A stretch of 64,000 nt of DNA. Origin: Whalleya microplaca. Taxonomy: Eukaryota; Ascomycota; Sordariomycetes; Xylariales; Xylariaceae. The translations under genes were made by a program, and so were the position numbers. Shown one piece after another: positions 10,718 through 21,082 of this stretch (position 1 is the stretch's first letter; each line of letters starts with the position of its first letter). The DNA is taken from contig MU385762.1 of the NCBI GenBank assembly GCA_022497155.1, positions 186,001 to 250,000 on the forward strand, given 5' to 3'. The notes under the pieces were generated by a model. It did not search any database, was not told where the DNA came from, and worked only from the letters and a program-made list of their open reading frames with translations.

Positions 10718-12109
10718 AAAGATCACGCTCGCCATTAGATAGGAATCGTTTACTTTTTTTTTCTTTTCTTTTTCTTCCCTGGGCCTAAAATATGTGGCCG
10801 GAATTCCTCCTCTCGCCGGGGCTGACGGCGTTTCCTTACACGTGCTGAGAAGGCGCATTCTAAGATACCCGCCCTTCGAATTGGATTAGATAGATGGTAT
10901 CATCATTCGCTACATTGCGTCGGGGCGCATTATGGGGGAACAGGGGCGGGGGGTTAGGCACCCTGGTACGAATACCCTAGGTGCATGGTGTTGGCGTTCT
11001 CGGGGAATCATTCGTTCTGATGGGAGTCACTGGAAAACCATGTCTACTATAGTAGTATGACAGATAAAGACCTCTTGCTCAGGTCTAAAGATAGGATAAC
11101 ACAACTGGATCTGTTAAACTACCAAGCCAGCTATCCACCCCTACGTGTATGTGCATCCTTCGTCCAGTCAGAAATAATGTCCAGCAAAAAGTACGGCTAC
11201 GTTGTACCGAGAGGAGTTAGGTGATACATCAAGTTGGATAAAGGATCTATAGTTCAGTAACACATATTATAGTGTAGGTGAATGGCCAGAGGCGAAAAAA
11301 GTATGTAGATATTAAGGATGATACACAGGCGAGAGGAGGCTAGCCACGGAGTAGATGCCCCTGGGTTTTAGTGATGTGGGCGCTATGACTACCCACAAAG
11401 TCACTTTGCTTCAGCACATAACCGTACGTTTTCTAGAGGGCGAGGGACAACATAGAGACTAAACCTTTTTCTTGTCTTTAATGGGGTGAATCTTTCTAGA
11501 CAATAAGCCATGATAGTGAAAGCACGGTGACTGAAAGGTGAGGATATCGACAGTAGCAAACATACAAAAAAAGCGGGCCGCCAAAGAATCCCATCTTTGA
11601 TCCCCATCTCCCGTCAAAGCATTTACTTCGTCCCACTCTCCAAAAACATCACCTTTCTCTTCCCAACCTGAGGGAACTATTTGAGTAAATCGTCAAGGAC
11701 CATCAACTGATGGTAGGTAAGTCAATCAAACCTCTATTATTCTTCAGAGAAACACATAACAGACAATCCATCTGACTTCCGCATAGATATTTGTCAGTTG
11801 ATGACGAATACAGAATACCTACATGCCTACGTGTAGGTACAGTGCCTAGGTACAGTACAGTATCCTTCCATATCCAACTCAAGCCACATTTTTACTACGG
11901 GTTAATCGGTAGTGTGGCGCAGCACTATCTGACATAATCATTCTGACATAATCATTTCCGCTCAGACCGAAAGCTCAGACCGAACATTCCAGGCACTTGA
12001 CCTTCTGCCTTCCACCTCCGTGTCAGGTCGCCATTCCCAACCTCCTCCACCACCACCCAACAACTCACAACTTCGTTGCGATCGTTCGCGCACACGCTAT
12101 TCAGCCATC
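10718..12109. other. intergenic region upstream of TFIIB
   Basis: No gene is supported. It contains the 3' end of the single-pass membrane protein gene and, from about 11640, pyrimidine-rich DNA typical of a housekeeping promoter and 5' UTR for the TFIIB gene, including a direct duplication TCTGACATAATCAT at 11928-11953 and CTCAGACCGAA repeated at about 11962-11984. Confidence 0.45.
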
Positions 12110-13201
12110 ATGAATACGCTGGATAATGCGACCGTTGCCGAAATCCTTGCCATCCCCGTCAACGGAGAAACGACTGCCCCCGAAGGCCATGAGCAGCCCT
12201 TCAGGCAGAATCTGAATCGGGTCCTGACGTGTCCGGAATGTCGCGAATTCCCCCCCCACCTCGTTGAAGAGTTCTCCTCAGGCGACTTGGTGTGCGGTTC
12301 CTGCGGCATAGTCCTCAACGATCGCCTCATCGACACACGGTCCGAGTGGCGTACCTTCGCCAATGATGAAGGCGGTGACGATCCCTCTCGTGTCGGTGAT
12401 GCCCCGAATCTCCTCTTGAACGGTTCCCAGCTCGAGACTGGCATCGCTTTCGGCGAGGGCTCGCGCTCCAGAGAGCTCCATCGCGCCCAGAACCGGTCAC
12501 ACAACGATAAAGCCACAAAGAGTTTACTTAGTGCCTACCGCGAGATCAGCCAGTTATGCGATGCGATTAATATTCCCAAGACTGCGCAAGATTCCGCGAA
12601 GCACATCTTCAAGCTCACCGAAGACGGAAAGGCCTTCAAGGGAAAGCCCCAGGATGCCGTCATCGCCGGTTGCATTTTCATCGCTTGCCGCCAATCCGGT
12701 GTGCCTAGAACGTTCAAGGAGATTCATGGACTGACTCATGTCTCGAAGAAGGAAATAGGGAGGACCTTCAAGCAGCTTGAGAAGTTCTTGCAGCGCAATC
12801 GTGAACATAATAAAACCGGTTCCCTCATCCAGGTTGAGAACTACGAGGTTGTCAACTCGACTAGTGCTCCTGAGTTGTGTGCCCGGTACTGCAACCATCT
12901 TGATTTCAAGAACCCTCATTACATGGAGAAGATCTCCAAGCAGCTTGCCGAGAAGAGCTCTTCTGTGAAGGACCTTGCCGGTCGCTCTCCTTTGTCTGTC
13001 GCGGCTGCTTGTATCTACATGGTCTCGCACCTCATGGGCGACCCGCGGACATCAAAGGATATTGCCGGTGTTGCGGGTGTCAGTGACGGCACTATCAAGA
13101 CTGCCTACCGCTTCCTGTTCAACTCGAAGGATGATCTGGTTGAAAAGGACTGGCTTCTCCCTAAGGGTGCTGGCCGCATGGACCGATTGCCTATCAACTA
13201 G
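12110..13201 (+). CDS. SUA7: transcription initiation factor TFIIB
   Basis: One exon, 363 aa from ATG 12110. The frame is open upstream to 12020 but those 30 residues are low-complexity Pro/Ser/Arg, so the MNTLDNATV start is preferred. TFIIB bridges TBP-bound promoters and RNA polymerase II and sets the start site. The N-terminal zinc ribbon is present (C41, C44, C62, C65: CPEC and CGSC), followed by the B-reader region (RLIDTRSEWRTFAND). Two cyclin-like repeats follow, about residues 130-220 (SLLSAYREISQLCDAINIP; AVIAGCIFIACRQSGVPRT) and about 240-345 (ELCARYCNHLDF; SVAAACIYMVSHLMG; VSDGTIKTAYR). Length and domain order match the family. No introns are needed. Confidence 0.95.
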   Translation: MNTLDNATVAEILAIPVNGETTAPEGHEQPFRQNLNRVLTCPECREFPPHLVEEFSSGDLVCGSCGIVLNDRLIDTRSEWRTFANDEGGDDPSRVGDAPNLLLNGSQLETGIAFGEGSRSRELHRAQNRSHNDKATKSLLSAYREISQLCDAINIPKTAQDSAKHIFKLTEDGKAFKGKPQDAVIAGCIFIACRQSGVPRTFKEIHGLTHVSKKEIGRTFKQLEKFLQRNREHNKTGSLIQVENYEVVNSTSAPELCARYCNHLDFKNPHYMEKISKQLAEKSSSVKDLAGRSPLSVAAACIYMVSHLMGDPRTSKDIAGVAGVSDGTIKTAYRFLFNSKDDLVEKDWLLPKGAGRMDRLPIN

Positions 13202-14792
13202 AAAGTGAACGGACGCGTTCCCCGGCGGACCCAAAGAGTCGAGTAAATAACTGGCTCTGTGGTCACAGGGTCTAAAATCCAATGACACCGCGATGAACTT
13301 ATTGATATAAGATACCCGGTTGTCCTTGGTTGTACCTTGCTACCACAAAATCGACTGGCATTCATGGCACCCACCATTCTATTTGATTGTCGTTGTCGCC
13401 TAGTCAAGCTTGATGGCCTTGGCTTGTTCACCGCGAATACTCCAGATGACGGAACGAAGAACATCACATGCACTCGCCGTTATGGGTGATTCCACTGGCC
13501 GGTGCTAGTTCTCTACGGACTGTTTCTTCTTCTTCGTTCTCTGCATACGCTCTTCTCTCTTTGCTCTTGGAATACAGAGCTAATACGCCGAATTGCGTAC
13601 CTCGCCTTTCCGACCTTTCGCTGGGTTGGTTATCCCGACAAATCCGCACCTCTTCCACTGATGGACAAGATTGAGCTTAGGGCCCGTAGAGGGCTCCCGA
13701 GGGATTGCGTCATTGAGGATTTATAGGGGGGGACTGAGATGATTTTCACGCGATGATTTACGGCTTTACTACTGACGCGCAGATTTATGGATATGGCAGC
13801 GGCTTTTTGCTTGGGTGGTCTTCAGCGATTCCCTTAGGATCGTAGATTGCTTAATCAAGAGCGTTCCATAACATAAGACCTGACCTCTGGTGTCTTGCTG
13901 TGTTCGTGGGTGAAGTCTTTTGAACACGTTTCATGGTTGATTGACTGTGTGCCCCCTGGTTAAATAGAGGTGAGCAACCCCCAGTCCTGTCGACGCCGTC
14001 CTCGTCACTCCAAGACGTATTGGCCTTTTTTTCATCCTTCCTCTCCTGCTTTTTCGTCCCTTTGTGCTAGCGGCTCATTTCCAAGCGCCCCTCGTGGCTA
14101 CGTTGTATATATCAGATGAATAGACTTATGATACCCCTATGAAAACTCAACCTTGATGAATACTGCGATGTTCAGTTGAATTGCCTCGTATATGTCCCTA
14201 TGCAGTTCCTACCTCTCGATACTGTAGAAAGTCCTTTACAAATGCCTGTAGAAGACTGCTGGCGTGTACGTAGGACTATTGAGACCGTGATTTCGACTGC
14301 ATTCATATCTATTCGCATATATGCTGCTGCCTAACATCACCTCACTTAAATCTTAAATCCTAGCGTAGCGGAGCGTTAAACGTGCAATACAGATTTTCTA
14401 GCCAGGCGGACTAAGGTGTTACCTAATAAGTACCCAGTATAGATCCACCTAACGCCCCCAGAAGCTGAACGGAACATATCCAGTCGCAATAGTTCAGTTC
14501 GCGGGCGCGACCTAAGGAACGACCACAGACTGCCTGCCGCGTAGGTAGACATAGCTTATACCTACACGTCTGTGTTTAAAAGGAGTTCGGAGTCTTTACA
14601 ACACTGAGAAGCGCAGAAATACGTGTATTATGTATATCCGATTTTACTTCCCTGACTTCTTCCTAGAACTTGCTGAGTGTTGTAAGTCAAGCGGTTCGAT
14701 GAGTTGAGAGAACGAGAGTCTTAGACTGGGCCGTCTATGTCACACTCGGAAATACTGCTGGTGCTTTAGTAGATGGTTTCTACTATTACCAT

Positions 14793-14819
14793 TGCTGCTG
14801 CTGCTGCTGCTGCTGCTGC
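14793..14819. repeat. (TGC)n microsatellite
   Basis: About nine tandem TGC/CTG units in non-coding DNA. Confidence 0.9.
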
Positions 14820-15525
14820 CGCGGTCGCCCAGTTCATATCCTTCGCAGCTATGAGCTCACAGACGCGGGGACGCTATATGTGAAGCGTCTAGCTTGCTTC
14901 GACTATGATTTGACCATCGCTGCTCCGCAATCCCTAGGACAGGCGAAGAGGAGGTGGAAGCCGTCTTGTTTGTCTGTATGGTACTGCTCTGCCTGTCAAT
15001 TCCCTGGCGGAGCCCAAATTTTCATTAGAGAGATGTTGGATCCTGAGCTTAGTTGTCCTCAATGTTGCTGGTAGAGAGGCCGGCATGTAGGTATGCCACC
15101 TTCTAGGTCGATCTCAGCAATCCCATCAGCCCATCACAGCGGACTATTAACTACTCTTACCTAGAGTAATGTCCTCTTCGTAAGAATCCAGGCGATTCAC
15201 GCGGCCGTGATCGGCACGCCGTTCTCCTGCCTCGGCAAGATTTGTCTGAACGGTTTCGGCACGGTTTTGGCGCTAACTCAGGAGCGACTAGGTATTCGAG
15301 AAGTTTGTTCCTCTAAGACTAACGAATTATGGGTACTATACGGCCCCTGATCATGATAATAGTCGAGCATAGTCATGCCGTTATATTGTCAATATGGGAC
15401 AAAGTAATGAGGAGTATAGTGACTTGATTAGTGCAAGGTGAAGCTATAGGAAGGTGGCGTAGCCCCCTTATATATACATGTATAGGCGGCCGGCCATACG
15501 TAGGCCCGTACCTCCACTCAGCCCT

Positions 15526-15555
15526 ATAGGGCATATGTTAACATATATGCCCTAT
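15526..15555. repeat. 30-bp inverted repeat
   Basis: The arms ATAGGGCATAT and ATATGCCCTAT (11 bp each) flank an 8-bp centre that includes GTTAAC. It could form a cruciform or be a protein site; no gene is adjacent. Confidence 0.75.
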
Positions 15556-15587
15556 TCTTAAGTGCTTTGGCTTGTTATTTAGCAGTC

Positions 15588-16073
15588 TGTTGGTCGAGCG
15601 GCACAGGGTGGTGATTTCAGTCTGTCTCGGGAGGGGTTATAGAAATATATCTCTAAACATTTTGGATAGCATGAGGTAACTATGTTTCCTTTAGTCATAT
15701 AGGCAACTTGGAATATGTTCTAGGTTTCTCGTGGAGAAAAATATCGACTCTATTTGTCTGTAGTCGGCAAGGTTGGAAGATCTACTCCTTTCCATTTTGT
15801 TACAGCCACCCATTCCTGAATATCCCCGCAACCAGCTACCACGTGATTTATGGTTGCCAAGAGGGATAGTGGCTTGGCAACCAGTGGTTGCCAAGGCCCT
15901 TAGTGGCTTGGCAATCCAGTCCCATTTATTAGGAAGCTATTCAGATATAAAAGGACTGTATTTCGCCGTCCCTTAGATAGTCTTTCTTTGCTAGCCAGCG
16001 ATCAATCTAAGTATTTTACCTTTCACGCCTTTTGTTATTTCAAATCAAGACCTGTGGTAACGGCTTCGTTACA
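15588..16073 (+). mobile_element. possible relic of a copia-type long terminal repeat
   Basis: The stretch begins TGTTGG and ends TTACA, contains a TATAAAAGG promoter-like box at 15946-15954, and is followed by CATTTGTAGATAGCAACGG, which loosely resembles the primer-binding region of fungal copia elements. It carries a duplicated hairpin unit. No target-site duplication, second LTR or gag-pol frame was found, so this is a weak inference; it may be a decayed solo LTR or chance. Confidence 0.25.
15851..15919. repeat. tandem pair of hairpin-forming units (34-35 bp)
   Basis: Unit 1 (15851-15884) and unit 2 (15885-15919) both start TGGTTGCCAAG and end with GTGGCTTGGCAA plus a few bases. Within and between units TTGCCAAG and CTTGGCAA are reverse complements, and 15873-15895 is an almost perfect 23-bp palindrome. 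The array can fold as two hairpins or one central one. Confidence 0.8.
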
Positions 16074-18311
16074 CATTTGTAGATAGCAACGGTATTTCAC
16101 TTCTACGATAATATAATAATTTACATCGATAATAATATTGTTCCCTTATGGTAGTCATGTCTTTCAGATAAGGGGGTTGAGTTCGCAATAAGGAGTTAGA
16201 CAAAAGACTCTAAAGTCTTGTGATTGTATACAGTAACAGACATAATTTTCTTACAGCACCACACAACGCCATACGGATTACAATACATGAAGTTTTATTG
16301 GATCAACACTCCTGCCTTCAATTCAGCAAGTATTTTATGTTCATCCCAACACTGTTTAGTTGGCAAACGTACACGTCCAAGACTTGGGTGTGCGAATTTA
16401 TGTCAGTACACATGCCAAACTTCCAGTGCTGCTTTATCACCTAAGAGATTTGAGCTGAGGCAAACCAATATGGGTTCAATTTTCGTCGAATAAGTGGAAT
16501 GAATCATATTCCCGCTTCATCAACGATACCATAATGCACACCGACCTAGATCATCCCTCTAGGTACGTGTAGTTGTATCCGAAGTAGGCCATTCAAAATG
16601 TGAATTATAGATTAAAAATTTCGGTAGACTACTTATTAAGTAAGGTACTAGTCTAATGTATTTTAGAAAGACGTGTAGCAGGAAATAGACCTGTTTGAGT
16701 CTATCTACACTAGGAGAGACATTGTGAAGATCTGTACCTATGTAATGACTATACGCAAGCACAACAGCTAAGGACGCGGTTGCAAGTTTTACAAAGTATT
16801 GCAACATTCGTAACTTAGCATATAGAGTGAGTTAGGTTCGATTCCTAACAGCGCTATTGGTATTCGCTCTATTAGCCCATTTACAACATGACCTCAGGGC
16901 CGTTCTCGAAACCGATATAACGCCGGCGCAAACATGAACGTGTTTGTTAACTCTAGAACGACTAAGGGACTCGGTGGATGTGTTCCTGCGCTATGATACT
17001 CCTGCAAGGCCAGTGGTAGATTGGACGGCTCAGCCACAACACGGTTATCTGTCATATGCAGCCATAATCGTCCTCACTATTCCCCCAACGATTAGGTAAA
17101 CCGTTAGATGTACGACCAAATGTGGACATGCTGATCCATGCGCTGTACTGCCGCGGAAAAAGCTCACCAGAAAATCTCTGTTAATGTTCGCTAATCCCTA
17201 CGGTATCCGAAACCGCCGATTTGGAACGATTGTTTGCCCAGTCATATGACTACTTGTTCTTACCGAACGACGGGTCCTATAACCGACCATGTGGCTGTGA
17301 GTTGGCCGGAAACTAACCGTTATTTTACCCCATGAATTGATGAGTGGATCTAAGTAATTAATTATATGTACTGTCAAACCAAGCATTTCCGTGGTGAGGC
17401 CGAAAGTATGGGGGAAACGACTCCAAGATCCTACACGTAAGCCGCCCAAGTTGTACTGGGGAAATCAACCACATTCCGCCCCAAGTGCAGTGTATTAATG
17501 AGAAACCTTCAATCCGTTCCAGAAACTACATACGTAAGACAAGAGTAGCTGAGAAATAGTGGTGTTGCCATTCAACTGATGGATGTATACAATTAGACAG
17601 TGCGATACGGCTAGCAAACAACTATACTATCCTACAGATATTTTTACATGCTAAGAGGCTTCAGAATATGTTCTGAAAATAGGAATGATGCGCGTATGTC
17701 TCCCCCATGACTTGAATTGGAGAGTGATATAGTCAACCACATCCTCATTAATGCGCCGTTTTGTTTATGAGCGACTGGAGTCGCAAATGCTAAATGTATA
17801 CCGCACACCAGAAAGATCTGAGAATCTTTTCCTTAGCTAGAACCGGGATTGATATAATTTCTGTCTATATACGAAGTACCTACCCGAATATTACATTGCG
17901 TATGTCCTTGGGAGAATATGGGGTTGCAACCAGGGACATGGTCTAGGGAGCGACGTTATGGATTCTCGTACCTAGAACTAGCTCCACATTCTCCAACTCT
18001 CCTACCTATATTCCCCAAGGGGTAATGCATATGCACGACATTCTTTAGGGAACTGGTGTGAAGACGAGCAGCCTTACAGAGCTCAATCTGGGGCGAAATG
18101 ACGTACGGTAAGTAGATCATAATAGGGGTACCGAGATAGTTTCTTCTTATTTTTGAGAAATTTCTGAAGTTAAAGCAAACTTGGGTGTAAATATTATATA
18201 AGAATAAAGAATCTCTAGTCATACGAAACAAGATTTTCGATCTTCATTCATGTCTCCAAAGAAAGCAAGTCCAGTAGCATCCATGCCAGTGTACAAGGCG
18301 ATCCCATTACC
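16074..18311. other. gene desert, second part, AT-rich
   Basis: AT-rich sequence without a recognisable gene. Frames at 16220-16493, 16559-16807, 17198-17449 and 17956-18231 are short and lack motifs. A T-arm-like hairpin at 16824-16848 is discussed among rejected items. The last 100-200 bases are presumed promoter of the secreted-protein gene. Confidence 0.45.
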
Positions 18312-19736
18312 ATGTCTCGGTTTATGCTTATTTCACTACTGTTGATATTTACAACACCTAATGTAGTCTGGGCTCATTTCACGGCATATTACGATTCGAA
18401 ATGCACAAAGCCGCTCGAGATCCATTCAGACGGCAAAGTGGTGGTCAATGGCACGCTCATTGTCGACAAGTCCATCAAAGACGCGTCCGGTGGCCACGCG
18501 TATCCAAACATGGAATTTCCAGCTGCTTCGACTTCCGGCACGGCACCTGACGAAGGGTCGTCAAACGTGTACTGGAAGATGGATGACCCTGACTTGGGTT
18601 GTCAATATGGCCTTCTGCGGGACAACAGAGAGGGCTGGCAGGTTAGTATCTGAAATTTTCATCTTTTGCATTGAGTGGACTTGAGTTAATTCCCTACTTT
18701 GTGATCCTGAAACCGTGTATTACTCTGACTCTAACATAACCCAACAAGTCGCCAAGGTCGAGTAGAAACTGACCCCTGGATGTGGAATAGGTCCTAAACC
18801 CCTTACCCGGAACGTTGATTTTGCGGGGAAACAAGAAGGGTTGCTATTATTCAGCATTGGATGTAAGTACAGAGGCCATATCTCTCCGTGAAAGCTGCTT
18901 GGGGTTGAAGTTGACGTATCTTCGACAAAGGCTTATGTAGACTTGATTACCACTTTCTGTTGCGGCATGGATGATTGCGCTCATATGGATATCGAGTACA
19001 ATAATGGCGACATTCAGAGTGCTCCGGAAGATCCAGTGGACCCGGATGACATGCCAAACTGTACGACAGCGCCTCCAGGGGAGCCATTTTATACGAGTGG
19101 ACTCCAGCAGTCAATGACCCAACCGGTACACTGCGATGTCGGTCTACAATGCACACACTCCGTATCCACGACGCACTATGTTTACACGGCGATAACGCAC
19201 AGTTCTGACAAGTCATGGACGACTACGAATGGAAGGGAAGTACGTGACTCTCCAAATATCCATCAATTCTGCCCCCATACCCATAAATACATCATTCTAG
19301 TCGAACGACGAAAAGACATATATTTATGGGACATTTATATATAAATGAAATCGTGGAGACATACAAATACTAATATTTTCATCACTCGCCGTAGCTATCA
19401 ATCAAGACCGGCATTGAATTCCTCGCCGAATTCGACGTGATTGGGACCGTAACCTTCACCCTAGCAGAAGCCGTCAGCAAGTCGGTGGGCGTCAGCCTGA
19501 CGAACGGTACGCAGGTGGACATAACGAATCCAGGGGCGCAGCAGGTTGGCACCACGGGATTCCTGTCCTTCACGCCCAAATATAAATGCTGGCGCACCTC
19601 GGCGAACTGCGGTAAGGACATCGACGGCAACGATGTTATAATTCCGGATTTTAGGTTCTGTCAGCCGCAGAAGGTGGGTAGAGAGCTGTATTCGGCCAAT
19701 TCGGGTCATTACGATATGGTGTATATTTCCCCGTAA
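18312..19736 (+). CDS. secreted cysteine-rich protein of unknown function
   Basis: Four exons, 18312-18641, 18766-18862, 18941-19239 and 19395-19736, give 355 aa with all phases consistent. Acceptors TAG at 18765, 18940 and 19394 were chosen because they alone keep the frame open. A signal peptide MSRFMLISLLLIFTTPNVVWA precedes HFTAYYDSKC. The N-terminal half holds several cysteines (CQYG, PGCGIG, TFCCGMDDC, MPNC, HCDVGLQC). The C-terminal half, about residues 222-330, is Ser/Thr/Val-rich with alternating pattern (KSWTTTNGRELSIKTG, FTLAEAVSKSVGVSLTNGT, TTGFLSFTPKYKC), like the long beta-strands of aerolysin-type folds. That resemblance is weak and not a family assignment; a role in toxicity is not implied. 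I do not recognise the family. Convergent with the PET8-like gene 213 bp away. Confidence 0.72.
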
Positions 19737-19949
19737 AAGTACATATTTAGAGTCCATGTAAACCCGATTGGGTATTGTTCTGTGGTCATTTATTCATGCT
19801 CAAAACGTCTCTGAGCCATAAGGAACAAGATCGAGATATTTCTTACAATATATTTATCGCCCAACCATCACGCCTATATGGTACACACCGCACGGCAGTA
19901 TCCGAGAGATAATTCGGACCGCGTGCATCAACTTGGAGCGTGTGGTTTC

Positions 19950-21082
19950 TTATGGAAAGCTGTTTTCTTCCTCATCGCTATTACCTCCCCTCCTCATCTT
20001 CAGCCATTCCTTAGCCACATCGTACATTCCAATATACAGCCCACTGCCTACCGCCGTCCAGACCGCACGCAGAGCGGCTCCTCGAAAGAGCCCCGAGATC
20101 CCCCTCTCAGCGATCACCTGACGCGTCACAGCAATTCCACCACGTGCTTTCTGTCGGGTCTTCTGCAGCGGCATCCTCGCTCGGTCGTGAGCGGCCTGAC
20201 CTATATCGTGATCCTTAGGGGGCATGAGCATCATCCTCGTCTTCACGACATCCATGGGCGTAGTTACTAGCGCGGCGAAGCTACCCGCCAGCCCCGCGCT
20301 CGTACCCGTCACGACACCAGTCTCAAGCAAAGTGTGCTTACCCCCCGCACCGCCACCACCGAAAACTTTTTCGCCCGTCAGCTGCTGCTGCAGCTGCCGC
20401 CGGCCCCAGATCCTCGAGCGCAGGAACTCGAAGATCGGGAACTGGATAGCAGTGAACGGCAGGTTCCTCGCGACGAGGGCCGAGTAGCCCGAGAGCAGAC
20501 GCCGCCCGGCGCCCGGGCCGCCCAGCTGCTTCAGCGCCTCCAGCGAGGTCGAACCCTGGGTGCCGGTGCCGGAGCGGCGCTGCAGCATCTGCGCGTTCTG
20601 CTTGATGACCTCGGCGGGCGTGAGGACGAGGCACGACGCGCACTCCGCTATAGCCGACGCGCCTGAATGCACCAGCGGCTGCGGGAGGCCCAATGGGGAG
20701 CCGTGGCGCCCAATGAAGGTCTTTGCTGCCTCGTACGTGCTGAAGAAGGTACCGGCGGCCGGCAAGGTGGCTACGATCACTATCCCGATGCCCTGGTAGA
20801 GTCCCCGGAAGATATGCCTCGAGGGGACCTTGGTTTTGGTCGACGGGTTGGCAAAGGTCTTGACGAAGTCTTGACTTTGTTGCCGTGTTTTAAGTGTATC
20901 CAATGGATAAACCATTAGGTCCACGGTGAACGCTGCCGCGGCACCAGCCTGAAATGAAAATCAGAACCATGTCTCTTGTTCCTCAATTCTGTCTTAAATG
21001 GAGAGTAAGGCAATTTTTTTCTGTTTTTTTCGTAAATGATCAGACTTACCAGCATGACGTCGAGATGTGAACTGCCACTCAT
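19950..21082 (-). CDS. PET8: mitochondrial carrier, S-adenosylmethionine transporter-like (Pet8)
   Basis: Two exons on the minus strand, 21082-21050 (11 codons, MSGSSHLDVML) and 20948-19950, give 343 aa. The intron is GTAAGT...CAG, phase 0. It is a mitochondrial inner-membrane carrier with three repeats; the signatures are PLDTLK (residues 26-31), TPAEVIK and TPMDVVK. The motifs FRGLYQGIG, FFSTYEAAK, AECASCLVLTPAEVIKQNAQM and LPFTAIQFPIFEF match fungal Pet8/SLC25A26, which exchanges cytosolic S-adenosylmethionine for S-adenosylhomocysteine to feed mitochondrial methylations. Between repeats 2 and 3 it has a Gln-rich and Gly-rich loop (about residues 195-215) and before the last repeat a basic loop. 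It lacks an N-terminal presequence, as usual. Assignment to the SAM subfamily rests on motif memory, not an alignment. Confidence 0.82.

Larger units (their letters stand above)
13202..15587. other. gene desert, first part, with a CTG microsatellite and a palindrome
   Basis: The region follows TFIIB and carries its 3' UTR. No coding sequence is recognised; short frames at 13464-13726 and 14880-15074 have no domain or conserved feature. Base composition falls toward AT along the region. A (TGC)9 run lies at about 14793-14819 and a palindrome at 15526-15555. Confidence 0.45.

Noticed and set aside
12020..12109. 30-residue N-terminal extension of TFIIB
   Set aside because: Low-complexity Pro/Ser/Arg sequence unlike TFIIB; its first codon is not ATG in the displayed sequence (GTG), and the MNTLDN start matches the family.
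16740..16852. tRNA-like T arm (GTTAGG-TTCGATT-CCTAAC) with upstream hairpin
   Set aside because: The 3' strand AGCGCTA has no pairing 5' acceptor at a suitable distance and no proper D arm is present, so it is at most a decayed fragment.
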